A stretch of DNA of 64,000 nucleotides from Mucilaginibacter aquatilis (GCF_009755275.1 NZ_WQLA01000003.1:124001-188000); one strand, 5' to 3'. Positions 17,454 through 28,576 are shown, counted from the first letter of the stretch. The notes: generated from the sequence alone by a model not told the origin. Numbers and translations: made by a program.

Positions 17454-19379
17454 ATGATTAACATTACACTTCCTGATGGTTCCGTTCGTCAGTACGATAA
17501 AGGAATCACTTCTATGCAAATTGCCCAGTCAATTTCTGAAGGTTTAGCCCGTAACGTTTTAGCCGCCGAAGTTGATGGCGCCGTGTGGGATGCAAGTCGT
17601 CCAATTGAGCAAGATGCCAGTGTTAAACTATTAACCTGGACAAACGATGAAGGTAAAGCTACCTTTTGGCACTCCTCTGCCCACTTAATGGCTGAGGCTT
17701 TAGAAGCCTTGTATCCGGGTACCAAATTTGGTATTGGTCCGGCTATTGAAACCGGTTTTTATTACGACGTTGACTTTGGCGACCGCACCTTTGCACAGGA
17801 AGATTTCAAGAAAATTGAAGACAAAATGCTCGAGCTGGCCAAAACCAAAGCTGAGTATATACGCAAGCCGGTAAGTAAAGATGAAGCTGTTGCTTACTTT
17901 ACTGACAAGGGTGATGAATACAAACTTGATCTTATTAAAGATCTTCCTGATGGTTCAATAACCTTTTACTCACAAGGAAATTTTACCGATTTATGTCGCG
18001 GTCCGCATATTCCGAACACTGGTTTTATTAAGGCTGTAAAGTTGATGAACGTTGCGGGTGCGTATTGGCGTGGTGATGAAAGTCGCAAACAGCTAACCCG
18101 TATTTACGCAGTTACTTTTCCGAAGGCCGGCGAACTTGCCGAGTACTTGAACATGCTGGAGGAGGCAAAAAAACGTGATCACCGTAAATTAGGTAAAGAG
18201 CTTGAGCTGTTTGCCTTTTCTGAAAAGGTAGGCATGGGTTTACCATTGTGGTTACCAAAAGGTACCGCTTTGCGCGAGCGTTTGGTTAACTTTTTACAGC
18301 GTGCACAGGTTGCAGCCGGTTATGAGCAGGTAATTACTCCGCATATTGGACATAAGAACCTGTATGTAACTTCTGGCCATTACGAAAAGTATGGTAAAGA
18401 TAGCTTCCAACCTATACAAACGCCGCAGGAAGGCGAGGAGTTCTTCCTGAAGCCGATGAACTGCCCGCACCATTGCGAAATTTATAAAACCAAACCACGC
18501 TCTTACAAAGATTTGCCGGTACGTTTCGCCGAGTTTGGAACTGTGTACCGTTACGAGCAAAGTGGAGAGCTTCATGGCTTAACCCGCGTGCGTGGCTTTA
18601 CTCAGGATGATGCCCACTTGTTTTGCCGCCCCGACCAGGTTAAAGAGGAGTTTAAGAAAGTAATTGACCTGGTTCTTTATGTATTCAACGCCCTTGGCTT
18701 TCAGGATTACGTTGCACAGGTTTCTCTTCGCGACCCGGAAAACAAAGCCAAATACATAGGTACAGACGAGAATTGGCAGCTTGCCGAAACTGCAATTATT
18801 GAAGCGGCAGAAGAAAAAGGCCTGCGTACAGTGATTGAATTGGGCGAGGCAGCGTTCTATGGTCCTAAGCTTGATTTTATGGTGAAGGATGCTTTGGGCC
18901 GTAAATGGCAGTTAGGAACCATTCAGGTAGATTATAACTTGCCTGAGCGTTTTGAGCTTGAGTATACCGGTAGCGACAATCAAAAGCACCGCCCGGTTAT
19001 GATTCACCGTGCACCTTTCGGATCTTTGGAGCGTTTTGTGGCTGTTTTAATTGAACACTGCGCCGGTAATTTCCCGTTATGGTTATCGCCCGAGCAGTAT
19101 GTTATTTTGCCTATTTCAGAAAAGTATGAAGATTATGCAAAAAAACTTTCACAAATGCTTAATAATTCCGATATTCGCGGGCTAATTGACTTTAGAGATG
19201 AAAAAATCGGTCGCAAAATACGCGACGCTGAAGTCAAGAAAATCCCATATATGCTGATTGTGGGCGAGAAGGAAGCTGCCGAAGGCACGCTATCGGTTCG
19301 TAAACATGGTACCGGCGATTTGGGAAGCATGAGTATTGAAGATTTTAAACAACAATTAATTAAAGAAATAACCATATAA
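17454..19379 (+). CDS. thrS: Threonyl-tRNA synthetase
   Basis: Class II aminoacyl-tRNA synthetase charging tRNA-Thr. Domains in order: TGS (1-62), the SAD editing domain (about 63-225, with [12 protein letters not shown]), the catalytic core (about 240-535, with [10 protein letters not shown] carrying the zinc Cys, and [12 protein letters not shown] motif 2), and the anticodon-binding domain. 641 residues is full length. It opens a thrS-infC-rpmI-rplT cluster, an arrangement shared with many bacteria. The infC start follows 1 base after its stop. Confidence 0.97.
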   Translation: MINITLPDGSVRQYDKGITSMQIAQSISEGLARNVLAAEVDGAVWDASRPIEQDASVKLLTWTNDEGKATFWHSSAHLMAEALEALYPGTKFGIGPAIETGFYYDVDFGDRTFAQEDFKKIEDKMLELAKTKAEYIRKPVSKDEAVAYFTDKGDEYKLDLIKDLPDGSITFYSQGNFTDLCRGPHIPNTGFIKAVKLMNVAGAYWRGDESRKQLTRIYAVTFPKAGELAEYLNMLEEAKKRDHRKLGKELELFAFSEKVGMGLPLWLPKGTALRERLVNFLQRAQVAAGYEQVITPHIGHKNLYVTSGHYEKYGKDSFQPIQTPQEGEEFFLKPMNCPHHCEIYKTKPRSYKDLPVRFAEFGTVYRYEQSGELHGLTRVRGFTQDDAHLFCRPDQVKEEFKKVIDLVLYVFNALGFQDYVAQVSLRDPENKAKYIGTDENWQLAETAIIEAAEEKGLRTVIELGEAAFYGPKLDFMVKDALGRKWQLGTIQVDYNLPERFELEYTGSDNQKHRPVMIHRAPFGSLERFVAVLIEHCAGNFPLWLSPEQYVILPISEKYEDYAKKLSQMLNNSDIRGLIDFRDEKIGRKIRDAEVKKIPYMLIVGEKEAAEGTLSVRKHGTGDLGSMSIEDFKQQLIKEITI

Positions 19380-19380
19380 C

Positions 19381-19947
19381 TTGGCATTAAATAAACCGAA
19401 TTTCAGAGGTCCGCGTCCTCCTTTCAAGAAAAAGGAAGCAGAGCACAACATTAATAACTTCATTAAAGCTCCCGAAGTTCGTTTGGTGGGCGATAACGTG
19501 GAGCAGGGAATTTTTTCTACCCGCGATGCGTTGGCCATAGCACAGGAACAAGAGTTGGATCTGGTTGAAATATCTCCTAACGCTGTTCCTCCTGTTTGCC
19601 GTGTGATTGACTATAACAAGTTCATCTACGAGCAAAAGAAGAAGATGAAGGAGATTAAAAGTAATGCTAAGCAAACCATCATTAAGGAGATCCGTTTCGG
19701 GCCTAATACTGATGATCATGACTTTAACTTTAAGCTGAAGCATGCCATTGGTTTTCTTGAAGCTGGTGAAAAGGTGAGAGCTTACGTACACTTTAAAGGC
19801 CGTGCAATTGTTTATAAAGAGCAGGGTGAAATTTTATTGCTTAAGTTTGCACAGGCACTTGAAGAAGTGGGCAAGGTTGAGCAGTTACCTAAGCTTGAAG
19901 GTAAACGTATGTTTTTAATTGTTGGCCCTAAAGCCGCTAAAAAGTAG
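19381..19947 (+). CDS. infC: Translation initiation factor IF-3
   Basis: Binds the 30S subunit and checks the start codon and initiator tRNA. N-domain (about 15-85, [42 protein letters not shown]), linker helix and C-domain ([21 protein letters not shown]). The only suitable start is TTG at 19381 (reads [11 protein letters not shown]), one base after the thrS stop. Non-ATG starts on infC are well known, for example AUU in E. coli, and allow IF-3 to limit its own synthesis. Confidence 0.95.
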   Translation: MALNKPNFRGPRPPFKKKEAEHNINNFIKAPEVRLVGDNVEQGIFSTRDALAIAQEQELDLVEISPNAVPPVCRVIDYNKFIYEQKKKMKEIKSNAKQTIIKEIRFGPNTDDHDFNFKLKHAIGFLEAGEKVRAYVHFKGRAIVYKEQGEILLLKFAQALEEVGKVEQLPKLEGKRMFLIVGPKAAKK

Positions 19948-20020
19948 TAGTTAACAATCAGTAATATACTGATTAAAGATAATACGCTGTGGAAGCGTAG
20001 GAATAAAATAAATAAGTGTT

Positions 20021-20221
20021 ATGCCAAAAATGAAAACCAATTCCAGTGCCAAAAAGCGCTTCAAGCTTACTGGAACCGGTAAAATTGCAAGAAAAAACGC
20101 ATACAAAAGCCACATCTTAACCAAGATGTCAACCAAACGTAAGCGTGCCTTAGGTCAGACCAGCATGGTATCTGATGCCGACATGGGTAACGTTAAACGT
20201 ATGCTTTGTATCGGAAAGTAA
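20021..20221 (+). CDS. rpmI: Ribosomal protein L35
   Basis: Large-subunit protein bL35, 66 residues, with the [20 protein letters not shown] start and basic [15 protein letters not shown] core. It lies 73 bases after infC and 77 before rplT, in the usual order. Confidence 0.96.
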   Translation: MPKMKTNSSAKKRFKLTGTGKIARKNAYKSHILTKMSTKRKRALGQTSMVSDADMGNVKRMLCIGK

Positions 20222-20298
20222 TTCATTAATTTTTAACCAGGTATTCGAGTTCGTAAAGTTTCCGTTAAAAGAACACTCACTACCAAAAAAGCAAAAAA

Positions 20299-20646
20299 AT
20301 GCCACGTTCAGTTAACGCAGTAGCGTCGAGAAGACGCCGGAAAAAAATCATGAACCTTGCAAAAGGTTACTATGGTTCACGCAGCAAGGTTTACACCATT
20401 GCAAAAAACACAGTTGAAAAAGGTTTACAGTACGCTTACCGCGACCGTAAAACCAAAAAAAGAGAGTTCCGCGCATTATGGATCCAACGTATTAACGCTG
20501 GTGCCCGTCAGCATGGTATTTCTTACTCACAATTAATGGGTAAGTTAAACGCCAGCGAAATTGGCTTAAACCGTAAAGTACTTGCCGACTTAGCCATGAA
20601 CCACCCAGAAGCCTTCAAAGCTGTGGTTGATGCTGTTGCAAAGTAA
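20299..20646 (+). CDS. rplT: Ribosomal protein L20
   Basis: Large-subunit assembly protein bL20, 115 residues. [25 protein letters not shown] and [18 protein letters not shown] are diagnostic. L20 represses its own operon through the rpmI leader in several bacteria; I did not identify such a site here. A strong terminator follows. Confidence 0.97.
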   Translation: MPRSVNAVASRRRRKKIMNLAKGYYGSRSKVYTIAKNTVEKGLQYAYRDRKTKKREFRALWIQRINAGARQHGISYSQLMGKLNASEIGLNRKVLADLAMNHPEAFKAVVDAVAK

Positions 20647-20670
20647 ACTACTCTTACATACAAGCAAACA

Positions 20671-20706
20671 AAAAACGCCTGCTCATTTTTGAGCGGGCGT
20701 TTTTTG
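20671..20706 (+). terminator. Rho-independent terminator of the thrS operon
   Basis: Stem AAAAACGCCTGCTCA / TGAGCGGGCGTTTTT (one wobble pair), with the T run to 20705. Confidence 0.92.
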
Positions 20707-20783
20707 TTTATAATAAGTATGGAAGTGTTTTTATTACAGCTTAAATTAATATTCTATCTATGTTTAAAGGTGTTAATCAACGT

Positions 20784-21713
20784 ATGAAGTATTTACTATT
20801 GGTTGCGGTAACGCTATTGATATATGGTTGCAAAAGAGACGGACTGATGAACGAATTGCCTGTTAAGGATACGAGGCAGGCCGTAACTTTTGAAGTGTCT
20901 GGTGTCTCTTTTTTTAACACAACACCAACGGCGGGCACTGCTCAAAAACAAATCCGCGGGTATGATGATAGCTTCTATGTAAAATACAAGATTGAAGATT
21001 TTATATACCTCATTTTTGATAGTAAGGGTAATCTGGTAAGTAGGTATCAACAAACCAGCGGACTTGATGCCGATACGTTATTCAAGATACTTAATAATGA
21101 TAAGCAACAAATAAAAGCGCCATTTGAGTTTGGCAAACTAACCGATTCACTTATGGCGGGCGAGTACACCTTGCTAATGGTTGGTTGTCCTAAGTATTTG
21201 ATGTATAACAAGGATGTTCCTTGCTTAGGTAATCAGGACCGGTTTCCACCTTTTCCGCTTGCTCAAACACTCATCAATTATCCATCTGCACAAATAGTAA
21301 GACCTATTTATGCCTACAAGAGTAAATTCACCGTTGGCAACGGCGCTTTGACCATTAGCGCACCGCTCAACCGTATAGGCGGAGATTTACAGATAGTACT
21401 TGAAGATGCTATGCCCAACAATGCAAAAATGATTACCGCTACGGTTAATTTTGAATATACCGGGTACAACTTTGGGACAGGGCTGCCAGCCGTTAACAGT
21501 GAGCCAGTAGTTTTTGGTTCAGACGTTAATCCAGAAAATTATGGAAAGAGAGCATTCACATTTTCACACTATTTATTAAATACAGCTACACCTTTTGATG
21601 TAACGTTGATTTGCTATGGTGATACTAACCAAATTATTTCTACTAAAAGAATTACGGGGGTAAGGGTTGGTTTAAATACTACTAAAGTGTTATACACTAA
21701 GCTTTTTGATTAA
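20784..21713 (+). CDS. Predicted lipoprotein, function unknown
   Basis: 309-residue lipoprotein: signal peptide with lipobox Cys16 (LLIYGCKRD), then a beta-rich exported part with no motif I recognise. The general pattern (FEVSGVSFF near the start, later paired beta domains) recalls fimbrillin-like or minor-fimbrium lipoproteins of Bacteroidota, but this is a weak resemblance. The ATG at 20784 was chosen because it starts the signal peptide; the frame is open from 20760. It is monocistronic after the rplT terminator. Confidence 0.75.
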   Translation: MKYLLLVAVTLLIYGCKRDGLMNELPVKDTRQAVTFEVSGVSFFNTTPTAGTAQKQIRGYDDSFYVKYKIEDFIYLIFDSKGNLVSRYQQTSGLDADTLFKILNNDKQQIKAPFEFGKLTDSLMAGEYTLLMVGCPKYLMYNKDVPCLGNQDRFPPFPLAQTLINYPSAQIVRPIYAYKSKFTVGNGALTISAPLNRIGGDLQIVLEDAMPNNAKMITATVNFEYTGYNFGTGLPAVNSEPVVFGSDVNPENYGKRAFTFSHYLLNTATPFDVTLICYGDTNQIISTKRITGVRVGLNTTKVLYTKLFD

Positions 21714-21808
21714 GGCATATAGCAAAAACTAACGTTACCGTTTTGGCAATTGATAGTATGAATTGTATATGATATGTTAATATCAATTACTTACTTTTAG
21801 CCTGTCAC

Positions 21809-23134
21809 ATGGAAACCAAAAACAATCCTAAAACCATACGCGCCTGGGCAATGTTCGATTGGGCAAACTCTGCTTACAATCTTGTTATTACCTCTACTAT
21901 TTTCCCTGCCTATTATACGGCAATTACCACAACTAAAGAGCGGGACGATAAGGTCAGCTTTTTAGGATACGAGTTTGTGAATACTGCCTTGCAAGATTAT
22001 GTGCTGGCTGCGGCGTACATGATTGTTGTTTTGCTGCTTCCAATTTTAACGTCAATAGCTGATTACCGCGGCAACAAAAAGAGTTACATGCAACTTTTCA
22101 CCTGGATGGGCGGATTATCGTGCTGTGCTTTATTCTTTTTTAAACTGGAAACCCTTGAAATAAGTATGCTCTGGTTTGCGTTAGCAGCCATAGGCTATTG
22201 CAGCGGTGCAGTATTTTACAATTCATACTTACCGCAAATAGCATCTTTAGACCAGCAGGACAAGGTAAGTGCAAAAGGATTTACTTACGGCTACATTGGT
22301 AGCGTGGTTTTGCAAATAGTATGCTTTGTGTTTGTTTTAAAACCAGAACTTTTTGGAATTACAGATGCGAGCCTTCCTGCCCGACTTTCATTTCTCTTGG
22401 TTGGTTTATGGTGGCTGGGCTTTGCTCAAATACCCTTTTACAAGTTACCAAAAGGACAACCGAATAGTGCCAACAATCGCCATCAAAATATATTAAGCGG
22501 TGGTTTTAAGGAGCTTGGAAATGTGTTACGTAGAATAAGGTCAATGCCTGTTTTAAAGCAGTATTTGTCTGCTTTCTTTTTTTACTCCATGGGCGTACAA
22601 ACCGTTATGCTGGTTGCTACTGGTTTTGCCGCAAAAGAACTAAAATTACCTCAGGAAAGCTTAATTGCAACAATTTTAATAATTCAATTAGTAGCTATCG
22701 CCGGTGCTGCATTAATGTCAAGGCTATCGGCAATTTACGGCAACGTAAAGGTATTGATAGGGGTGGTGATTATTTGGATTGGTATATGCTTTGCCGCCTA
22801 TTTTACTCAAACCGAAGTGCAGTTTTATTTACTTGCTGTGGTAGTGGGTTTGGTAATGGGAGGTATTCAATCGCTTTCAAGGTCAACGTATTCCAAGTTT
22901 TTGCCGCAAGATATAACTGATACGGCATCATTCTTTAGCTTTTATGATGTAACCGAAAAACTGGCTATTGTAATCGGATTGTTTACATTTGGCTTTGTTG
23001 AGTCGCTTACAGGGAGTATGCGTAACTCAACCTTAGTGTTAAGCCTGTTTTTTATTGCAGGTATGTTGCTGTTAATTTTATTGTTGCGTACACAAAAGCG
23101 TTCGTTACCAAACATTACAGCCGGCACTGTGTAA
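21809..23134 (+). CDS. MFS transporter, UMF1/Atg22-like family
   Basis: Inner-membrane permease of the Atg22/UMF1 branch of the major facilitator superfamily. The signature WAMFDWANSAYNLVITSTIFPAYY is at residues 13-36, followed by about 11-12 hydrophobic segments. Yeast Atg22 exports amino acids from the vacuole; bacterial substrates are unknown. 441 residues is full length. The LutA-like gene follows 13 bases later, so cotranscription is likely. Confidence 0.9.
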   Translation: METKNNPKTIRAWAMFDWANSAYNLVITSTIFPAYYTAITTTKERDDKVSFLGYEFVNTALQDYVLAAAYMIVVLLLPILTSIADYRGNKKSYMQLFTWMGGLSCCALFFFKLETLEISMLWFALAAIGYCSGAVFYNSYLPQIASLDQQDKVSAKGFTYGYIGSVVLQIVCFVFVLKPELFGITDASLPARLSFLLVGLWWLGFAQIPFYKLPKGQPNSANNRHQNILSGGFKELGNVLRRIRSMPVLKQYLSAFFFYSMGVQTVMLVATGFAAKELKLPQESLIATILIIQLVAIAGAALMSRLSAIYGNVKVLIGVVIIWIGICFAAYFTQTEVQFYLLAVVVGLVMGGIQSLSRSTYSKFLPQDITDTASFFSFYDVTEKLAIVIGLFTFGFVESLTGSMRNSTLVLSLFFIAGMLLLILLLRTQKRSLPNITAGTV

Positions 23135-23147
23135 ATGTACGTAAGAA

Positions 23148-23876
23148 ATGAAAGTTGAGTTATTTGTACCGTGTTTTGTTGACCAGTTGTTCCCCGACAC
23201 GGCCTTTAATACTGTAAAAGTACTGCAAAAGGCAGGGTGTGAGGTAAACTTCAATGCCGAGCAAACCTGCTGTGGCCAGCCTGCATTTAATGCCGGTTTT
23301 TGGGATGATGCCAAAGAAGTGGGCAGCAAATTTTTAAATTCGTTTGGTGATGATGACGTAATTGTAACACCGTCGGCATCATGTACAGGCATGGTGCGCA
23401 ATTACTATAACGATTTATTTACCAATACCACGGCGCACAACAAATGTCGCTCGGTGCAGGGCAACATTTACGAGCTAAGCGACTTTTTAATAAATATACT
23501 GCAGGTTGATGCTTTTGGTGCCGAACTTGACGGACGCGCAGTATTTCATGATAGCTGTGCCGGACTGCGCGAGTGTAAGATAAAGGATGAGCCGCGGCAA
23601 CTATTATCTAAAGTATACGGTCTTGAACTGGTTGACTTACCCGCTGGTGAAACCTGTTGCGGATTTGGTGGTACCTTCGCAGTAAAGTTTGACGCAGTTT
23701 CGACTGCTATGGCACAACAAAAGGTTGAAAATGCCTTAGCTGTAGATGCCGATTACATCATATCAACCGATGCATCTTGCTTGCTGCATTTACAGGGTTA
23801 TATTGATAAAAACAATCTGCCCATAAAAACCTATCACATTGCCGATGTACTGGCCAACGGATGGGGTAACGTTTAG
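23148..23876 (+). CDS. LutA/YkgE-like (Fe-S)-binding oxidoreductase subunit
   Basis: Protein of two CCG domains, as in LutA/YkgE and the C-terminal part of heterodisulfide reductase and glycolate oxidase iron-sulfur subunits. Cysteine motifs are TCCGQP (Cys41-42) and TCCGFGG (Cys170-171), with CxxxxxCxxxxR-type cysteines near 79 and 137-143. LutA works with LutB and LutC in lactate oxidation, but neither lies next to this gene. 242 residues is full length. Confidence 0.88.
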   Translation: MKVELFVPCFVDQLFPDTAFNTVKVLQKAGCEVNFNAEQTCCGQPAFNAGFWDDAKEVGSKFLNSFGDDDVIVTPSASCTGMVRNYYNDLFTNTTAHNKCRSVQGNIYELSDFLINILQVDAFGAELDGRAVFHDSCAGLRECKIKDEPRQLLSKVYGLELVDLPAGETCCGFGGTFAVKFDAVSTAMAQQKVENALAVDADYIISTDASCLLHLQGYIDKNNLPIKTYHIADVLANGWGNV

Positions 23877-24134
23877 CAATGAAGCATATGTACAAATCGC
23901 TTTTGGCTCTAACCGTCGACCATAGGCTGTATTTGAGGACGCTAAAGAGGTTGTTAAGCTGACTTACGAATGTTTTTCTTCAATAAAAATGAATTGCATT
24001 TTGGAAGAAAAGGATTAAAAAGGCAAGTCGTCAAAAGATGTATTTGCTTATACGCTTAAGCCATAAAATGGTCAAAAACACCACTGTAATGTAAACCAAT
24101 CTGCTACGCATTTTTCACTACTCACTAAATTAGC

Positions 24135-24142
24135 TATCTTTG
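24135..24142 (+). promoter_or_regulatory. -7 box for mtaB
   Basis: TATCTTTG, an exact TAnnTTTG match, 10 bases before the ATG at 24153, leaving a leader of only a few bases. The rest of the gap from 23877 shows nothing convincing. Confidence 0.5.
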
Positions 24143-24152
24143 CGGCTTGATA

Positions 24153-25472
24153 ATGAACAAGAAAGTCGCTTTTTATACGCTGGGTTGCAAGCTCAACTAT
24201 TCTGAAACGTCAACGTTAGGCAGGTTGCTTAATAACGCTGGTTTTGAAACAGTTGAATTTACCCAGACTCCTGATGTTTTTGTAATCAATACATGTTCGG
24301 TAACTGAGAATGCCGACAAAAAATGCAAGAAGATTGTAAAGGAAGCGCTTAAAATTTCTCCTAATGCCCATGTAACTATAGTGGGTTGTTACGCACAGCT
24401 TAAACCGCAGGAAATAGCCGAAATACCGGGTGTTGACCTTGTTTTAGGTGCTGCCGAGAAGTTTCAATTGGTTGATCATTTAACAGATCTTACTAAAAAG
24501 GAAAAAACTGAAGTTTTCAATCAGCCGGTGTCAGAAGCCAATCAATTCATTTCATCTTACTCATTTGGCGACCGTACCCGTACTTTCCTGAAAGTGCAGG
24601 ATGGCTGCGACTACTCTTGTACCTTTTGTACCATACCCATGGCCCGTGGTGCTAGTCGTAGCGATACCATTGAGAGCGCAGTTAAGCAAGCATATGAAAT
24701 TGCCGCTTCGGGTGTTAAAGAAATTGTGCTTACTGGTGTAAACCTGGGCGATTTTGGTATACGCGATGGTATCCGTCACGACAAATTTGTTGATTTGGTA
24801 AAAGCTTTGGATGAAGTGGAAGGCATTGACCGCATCCGTATTTCATCAATAGAACCGAATTTGCTCACTGATGAGATTATTGAATTTGTAGCTGCTTCCA
24901 AACGTTTTGTACCTCATTTTCATATTCCGCTGCAGTCGGGCTCTAACAAAATTTTAGGCTTAATGCGTCGCCGCTACCGCAGAGAACTATACGTTGACCG
25001 CGTTGCCAAAATAAAGGAGCTAATGCCCGATTGCTGCATTGGTGTTGATGTTATTGTAGGCTTCCCTGGCGAAACCCGTGAAGACTTTGTCGATACTTAT
25101 AATTTCTTGAACGATCTTGATGTTTCGTACCTTCATGTATTCACCTACTCTGAGCGTGAAAATACCATGGCAGCCGAAATGAGCGGCGTTGTACCCGGCT
25201 CAACCCGTGCCGACAGGAGCAAGATGCTGCACATATTATCTGAAAAGAAACGTCGTGCCTTTTACGAATCGCAACTTAATAAAAGCGACGAAGTATTATT
25301 TGAGGGTGACAACAAAGACGGCTTTATGCACGGCTTTACGCGCAATTATGTAAAAGTAAAGGCCAAGTTTGATCCGGTACTTGTTAACGAATTAAAGACA
25401 GTGAAACTCACTGGCATAAGCCCCGACGGCGACGTTGAAATAACCGAAAGCGAAGAAATATTGGTTCATTAA
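24153..25472 (+). CDS. mtaB: tRNA (t6A37) methylthiotransferase MtaB
   Basis: Radical-SAM enzyme of the MiaB/MtaB family that adds a methylthio group to t6A37 of tRNAs reading ANN codons. N-terminal UPF0004 domain with Cys12 ([10 protein letters not shown]), Cys48 (NTCSVTENA) and Cys79 (GCYAQ) for one cluster; radical-SAM motif CDYSCTFC with Cys152, 156 and 159; C-terminal TRAM-like domain. [10 protein letters not shown] is the MtaB rather than the MiaB variant. The ATG at 24153 is used, not the TTG at 24147. 439 residues is normal. Confidence 0.95.
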   Translation: MNKKVAFYTLGCKLNYSETSTLGRLLNNAGFETVEFTQTPDVFVINTCSVTENADKKCKKIVKEALKISPNAHVTIVGCYAQLKPQEIAEIPGVDLVLGAAEKFQLVDHLTDLTKKEKTEVFNQPVSEANQFISSYSFGDRTRTFLKVQDGCDYSCTFCTIPMARGASRSDTIESAVKQAYEIAASGVKEIVLTGVNLGDFGIRDGIRHDKFVDLVKALDEVEGIDRIRISSIEPNLLTDEIIEFVAASKRFVPHFHIPLQSGSNKILGLMRRRYRRELYVDRVAKIKELMPDCCIGVDVIVGFPGETREDFVDTYNFLNDLDVSYLHVFTYSERENTMAAEMSGVVPGSTRADRSKMLHILSEKKRRAFYESQLNKSDEVLFEGDNKDGFMHGFTRNYVKVKAKFDPVLVNELKTVKLTGISPDGDVEITESEEILVH

Positions 25473-25500
25473 CCTTATATTCGCTTCAAAATACTACCTC

Positions 25501-26673
25501 ATGTTCCCATCCATTTCCGACCTTATTAACTATTTAACCGGTTGGCATTTACCAACTTTGCCTATTCAAACCTTTGGTTTTTTTGTGGCTTTAGCGTTTA
25601 TGTCGGCTTACTGGGCGTTTGTTCAAGAGTTTAAACGCAAAGAAAAATTGGGCTACGTTCACCCGTTGCAAAAAATAGTTACCGTTGGCGAAGCTGCTTC
25701 AACAGGTGAGCTGGTAAGTAACGCTATATTTGGTTTTATAATAGGATACAAGCTGCTTGATATCATACTCAATTACAATTTAATGGTTGAGGATACGCAA
25801 GGTTTTCTACTATCGGGCAGAGGCAACATTTTTGGTGGTATAATTGGTGCAGCAGGCATTGCCTACTGGGCTTATTACGAAAAGAAAAAGGAACAGCTTG
25901 CCGAACCTGTTACCAAGCAGGTGCTGGTTCATCCGCACGAGTTGATGGGTAATATATTGGTTTGGGCAGCAATTTTTGGTTTTGCAGGTGCTAAACTCTT
26001 TAATGCGCTCGAAAACTGGGATGAGTTCATGGCCGATCCTATTGGAATGTTAATTGGCTTTAGCGGATTAACCTTTTACGGCGGATTGATTTGTGGTGGA
26101 GCTGCGGTACTATATATAGCAAACAAAAATGGTGTTAAGCCACTAACTATGTTAGATATTGGCGCCCCGGGAATGATGCTGGCTTACGGTGTTGGCCGTA
26201 TAGGTTGCCAAATGGCTGGTGATGGTGATTGGGGTATTCCGAACCTTGCAGCAAAACCAAACTGGCTAAGCTGGGCACCTGATTGGATGTGGTCGTTTAA
26301 ATACCCTCATAACGTGAACATGGCTGATCATGATAATCCTATTGCGGGCTGCGTGGGCAAATACTGTTATGAGCTTAAACTGCCTGTTTACCCTACACCT
26401 TTTTATGAGTGTGTAGTTTGTATTCTGCTTTTCCTTTTCCTTTGGAGCATTCGTAACAAAATAAAATCGCCGGGTGTAATGTTTGGTATCTACCTCATAT
26501 TAGCAGGTGTCGAACGCTTTTTTGTTGAGTTAATAAGGGTAAACACTAAGTATCACCTGTTTGGAATATCATTTACTCAAGCCGAAATGATTTCCTTGTT
26601 TATGGTTATTGGTGGTATTGCACTGATACTTGTTGGCCGCTCAAAGCATAAAACCCAGGTTGCCAATGGCTGA
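25501..26673 (+). CDS. lgt: Prolipoprotein diacylglyceryl transferase
   Basis: Inner-membrane enzyme that attaches diacylglycerol from phosphatidylglycerol to the lipobox Cys of prolipoproteins. Diagnostic stretches are [30 protein letters not shown] (the Lgt signature) and [11 protein letters not shown] near the end. About seven membrane helices. At 390 residues it is longer than the E. coli enzyme (291), with extra loop sequence, as is usual in Bacteroidota. It overlaps the GtrA-like gene by 8 bases. Confidence 0.94.
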   Translation: MFPSISDLINYLTGWHLPTLPIQTFGFFVALAFMSAYWAFVQEFKRKEKLGYVHPLQKIVTVGEAASTGELVSNAIFGFIIGYKLLDIILNYNLMVEDTQGFLLSGRGNIFGGIIGAAGIAYWAYYEKKKEQLAEPVTKQVLVHPHELMGNILVWAAIFGFAGAKLFNALENWDEFMADPIGMLIGFSGLTFYGGLICGGAAVLYIANKNGVKPLTMLDIGAPGMMLAYGVGRIGCQMAGDGDWGIPNLAAKPNWLSWAPDWMWSFKYPHNVNMADHDNPIAGCVGKYCYELKLPVYPTPFYECVVCILLFLFLWSIRNKIKSPGVMFGIYLILAGVERFFVELIRVNTKYHLFGISFTQAEMISLFMVIGGIALILVGRSKHKTQVANG

Positions 26674-27139
26674 TATGCCATTTTTTAAACGCGCAAGCCA
26701 AAATAAATTTGTAAGGTTTTTATTATCGGCAGGCAGTGGTTTCCTGGTTGATGTGCTGGCCTTCCGTGTACTTGAACGGTACGTGTTTACTCAAGAAGTA
26801 TATATACTACTAGGGCACCGAACCAGCAATATTGCCTTAACGCTTATTGTCTCATTTACGCTGGGTGTTATGGTTAATTTCTTAATTACCCGCTACCTGG
26901 TGTTCAATGAGTCGAGGTTGCCATTTATGCAACAATTAATGCGCTTTGGGTTGGTGGCCTTTGTAGGTTACTTTGCCAATTTGGAAGTACTTAAACTCTT
27001 TGTAAAGCATTTACAAATGGATCCAACTGTCGCACGTATCACGGCGGCTTTAAGTTTGTTCTTCGCCAGTTTTTTTATTCACAAGGCATTTTCATTTAAC
27101 CTTTCATTACGTAAAAAACATGCTTCAACAAATAACTGA
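26666..27139 (+). CDS. GtrA-like flippase family membrane protein
   Basis: Four-helix membrane protein of the GtrA/DPMS family, thought to flip polyprenyl-linked sugars. [23 protein letters not shown] opens the domain and the pattern of four hydrophobic segments (about 15-35, 50-75, 90-110, 120-140) fits. The ATG at 26666 overlaps the end of lgt; ATG 26675 is possible, and the open frame back to 26630 is too deep in lgt. It overlaps suhB by 20 bases. Confidence 0.85.
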   Translation: MADMPFFKRASQNKFVRFLLSAGSGFLVDVLAFRVLERYVFTQEVYILLGHRTSNIALTLIVSFTLGVMVNFLITRYLVFNESRLPFMQQLMRFGLVAFVGYFANLEVLKLFVKHLQMDPTVARITAALSLFFASFFIHKAFSFNLSLRKKHASTNN

Positions 27140-27908
27140 TCAGGTTACAGAGGTAGCACGCGAGGCAGGCGATTTTATACGCCAGGAACGCAAAAATTTC
27201 AATGCTGACCGTATTGAGTTTAAAGGCTTAAACGACTTGGTATCGTACGTTGACAAAACGGCTGAACAAAAAATTGTAGCTGCATTACAAAAGATTTTGC
27301 CCGAAGCCGGCTTTAATACGGAAGAAAAAACATCAACCAAAATAGGCGAGCGTTATAATTGGATTATTGATCCATTAGATGGAACTACCAATTTTATACA
27401 TGGCTTGCCGGTGTTTTCGGTTAGCATAGCATTGCAGGAATACGATAAGCTGGTTGCCGGTGTGGTATACGAAGTCAATCAGGATGAATGCTTTTACGCC
27501 AGTGCTGATAGTGCGGCTTATCTTAATGGCAAAGAAATTAAAGTAAGTGCTGCACCGGCTATTGCTGATAGCTTATTAGCTACCGGTTTCCCTTACTATG
27601 ATTTCACGAAGCAGGCACAATACATTAATTTGTTTACTGAACTGATGAAAGGCTGCCACGGCATCCGTCGAATGGGGTCGGCAGCGGTAGATTTAGCATA
27701 CACAGCGTGTGGCCGTTTTGAGGCATTTTACGAATATAATTTAAATGCGTGGGATGTTGCAGCAGGCATTGTAATAGTGAAGCAGGCAGGGGGAGAGGTA
27801 GTCAATTTTAGCGGTGGAGATGAAGTGGTTAACACCCGCGAACTATTAGCTACAAACGGTAAAATAACAAAGGAGATGCTGGAGATGATTCATAAGTACT
27901 TTGTGTAA
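27120..27908 (+). CDS. suhB: Inositol monophosphatase family protein
   Basis: Mg-dependent phosphatase of the IMPase/SuhB family. Metal-site motif DPLDGTTNFIHGLPVF near residue 82 and the C-terminal WDVAAGIVIVKQAGG motif are both complete. 262 residues is the usual length. Substrate may be inositol phosphate or another sugar phosphate; SuhB also acts in rRNA transcription in E. coli. It is the last gene of the lgt-GtrA-suhB run and is followed by a strong terminator. Confidence 0.92.
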   Translation: MLQQITDQVTEVAREAGDFIRQERKNFNADRIEFKGLNDLVSYVDKTAEQKIVAALQKILPEAGFNTEEKTSTKIGERYNWIIDPLDGTTNFIHGLPVFSVSIALQEYDKLVAGVVYEVNQDECFYASADSAAYLNGKEIKVSAAPAIADSLLATGFPYYDFTKQAQYINLFTELMKGCHGIRRMGSAAVDLAYTACGRFEAFYEYNLNAWDVAAGIVIVKQAGGEVVNFSGGDEVVNTRELLATNGKITKEMLEMIHKYFV

Positions 27909-27968
27909 ATCATCCTCAACAGTAAGGGAATAAGCTTACGATATCGATTTAAAATAAGTGCGTAAAAG

Positions 27969-27999
27969 AAGGCCGGATTAGTATTACTAATCCGGCCTT
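27969..27999. terminator. Bidirectional terminator between suhB and nfu
   Basis: A perfect stem AAGGCCGGATTAGT / ACTAATCCGGCCTT around a very short loop; it suits both convergent genes. Confidence 0.9.
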
Positions 28000-28024
28000 T
28001 ATATTTAAACCTGTATTTAAAGCC

Positions 28025-28576
28025 TTATAATGCTTCTGAAACTACTTCTTGTACTTCGGGTACCATGCGTTTCAACAAGTTCTCGATGCCAGACTTAAGT
28101 GTAATGGTTGATGATGGGCAACCACTACATGAGCCACGAAGCTCAACAGTTACCACACCTTCGTTAAACGATTTGTAGCTGATAGCACCACCATCCTGTT
28201 CAACCGCAGGGCGCACATAATCATGTAATATCTGCTGAATTTTCACTTCAGCTTCAGTGCCTTCAAAATTAGGGGCTTCGTCTGTTTGAGCTTCCTGTAC
28301 AGTAAGCTCTGATTCTACAGCACCTTTAACAAACTCTTTCAGTATCGGCTCAATATCGGCCCAGTCGCTGTCTTCAGTTTTGGTAACAGTAACAAAATTA
28401 CTGGCGAAAAATACGCCATTTACAAATGAAAACTTGAAAAGCTCCTTAGCGAAGGTTGATTTTTCGGCGCTCTCTTTTGTAGCATAATCTACACTGCCGT
28501 TAATAAGCAACTTGTTCACAATGAACTTCATGGTTGCCGGGTTAGGGGTAGATTCGGTATATACGTTGATATTCAT
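28025..28576 (-). CDS. NfuA-type iron-sulfur carrier
   Basis: Carries and delivers [4Fe-4S] clusters. N-terminal Nfu_N scaffold domain (about 1-90, STPNPATMKFIVN) and C-terminal NifU-like domain with the cluster ligands Cys150 and Cys153 in RGSCSGCPSS. 183 residues is the typical two-domain length. It stands 85 bases after purB and has its own promoter box with a -33 TTG, so it is probably a separate unit. Confidence 0.93.
   Translation of the reverse strand: MNINVYTESTPNPATMKFIVNKLLINGSVDYATKESAEKSTFAKELFKFSFVNGVFFASNFVTVTKTEDSDWADIEPILKEFVKGAVESELTVQEAQTDEAPNFEGTEAEVKIQQILHDYVRPAVEQDGGAISYKSFNEGVVTVELRGSCSGCPSSTITLKSGIENLLKRMVPEVQEVVSEAL

Noticed and set aside
23148..23876. Lactate utilisation operon lutABC
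   Set aside because: Only the LutA-like gene is present; no LutB or LutC gene adjoins, so an operon call is not supported.
23879..23962. 27-codon frame after the LutA-like gene
   Set aside because: No promoter box, no ribosome-binding site and no recognisable features; likely chance.
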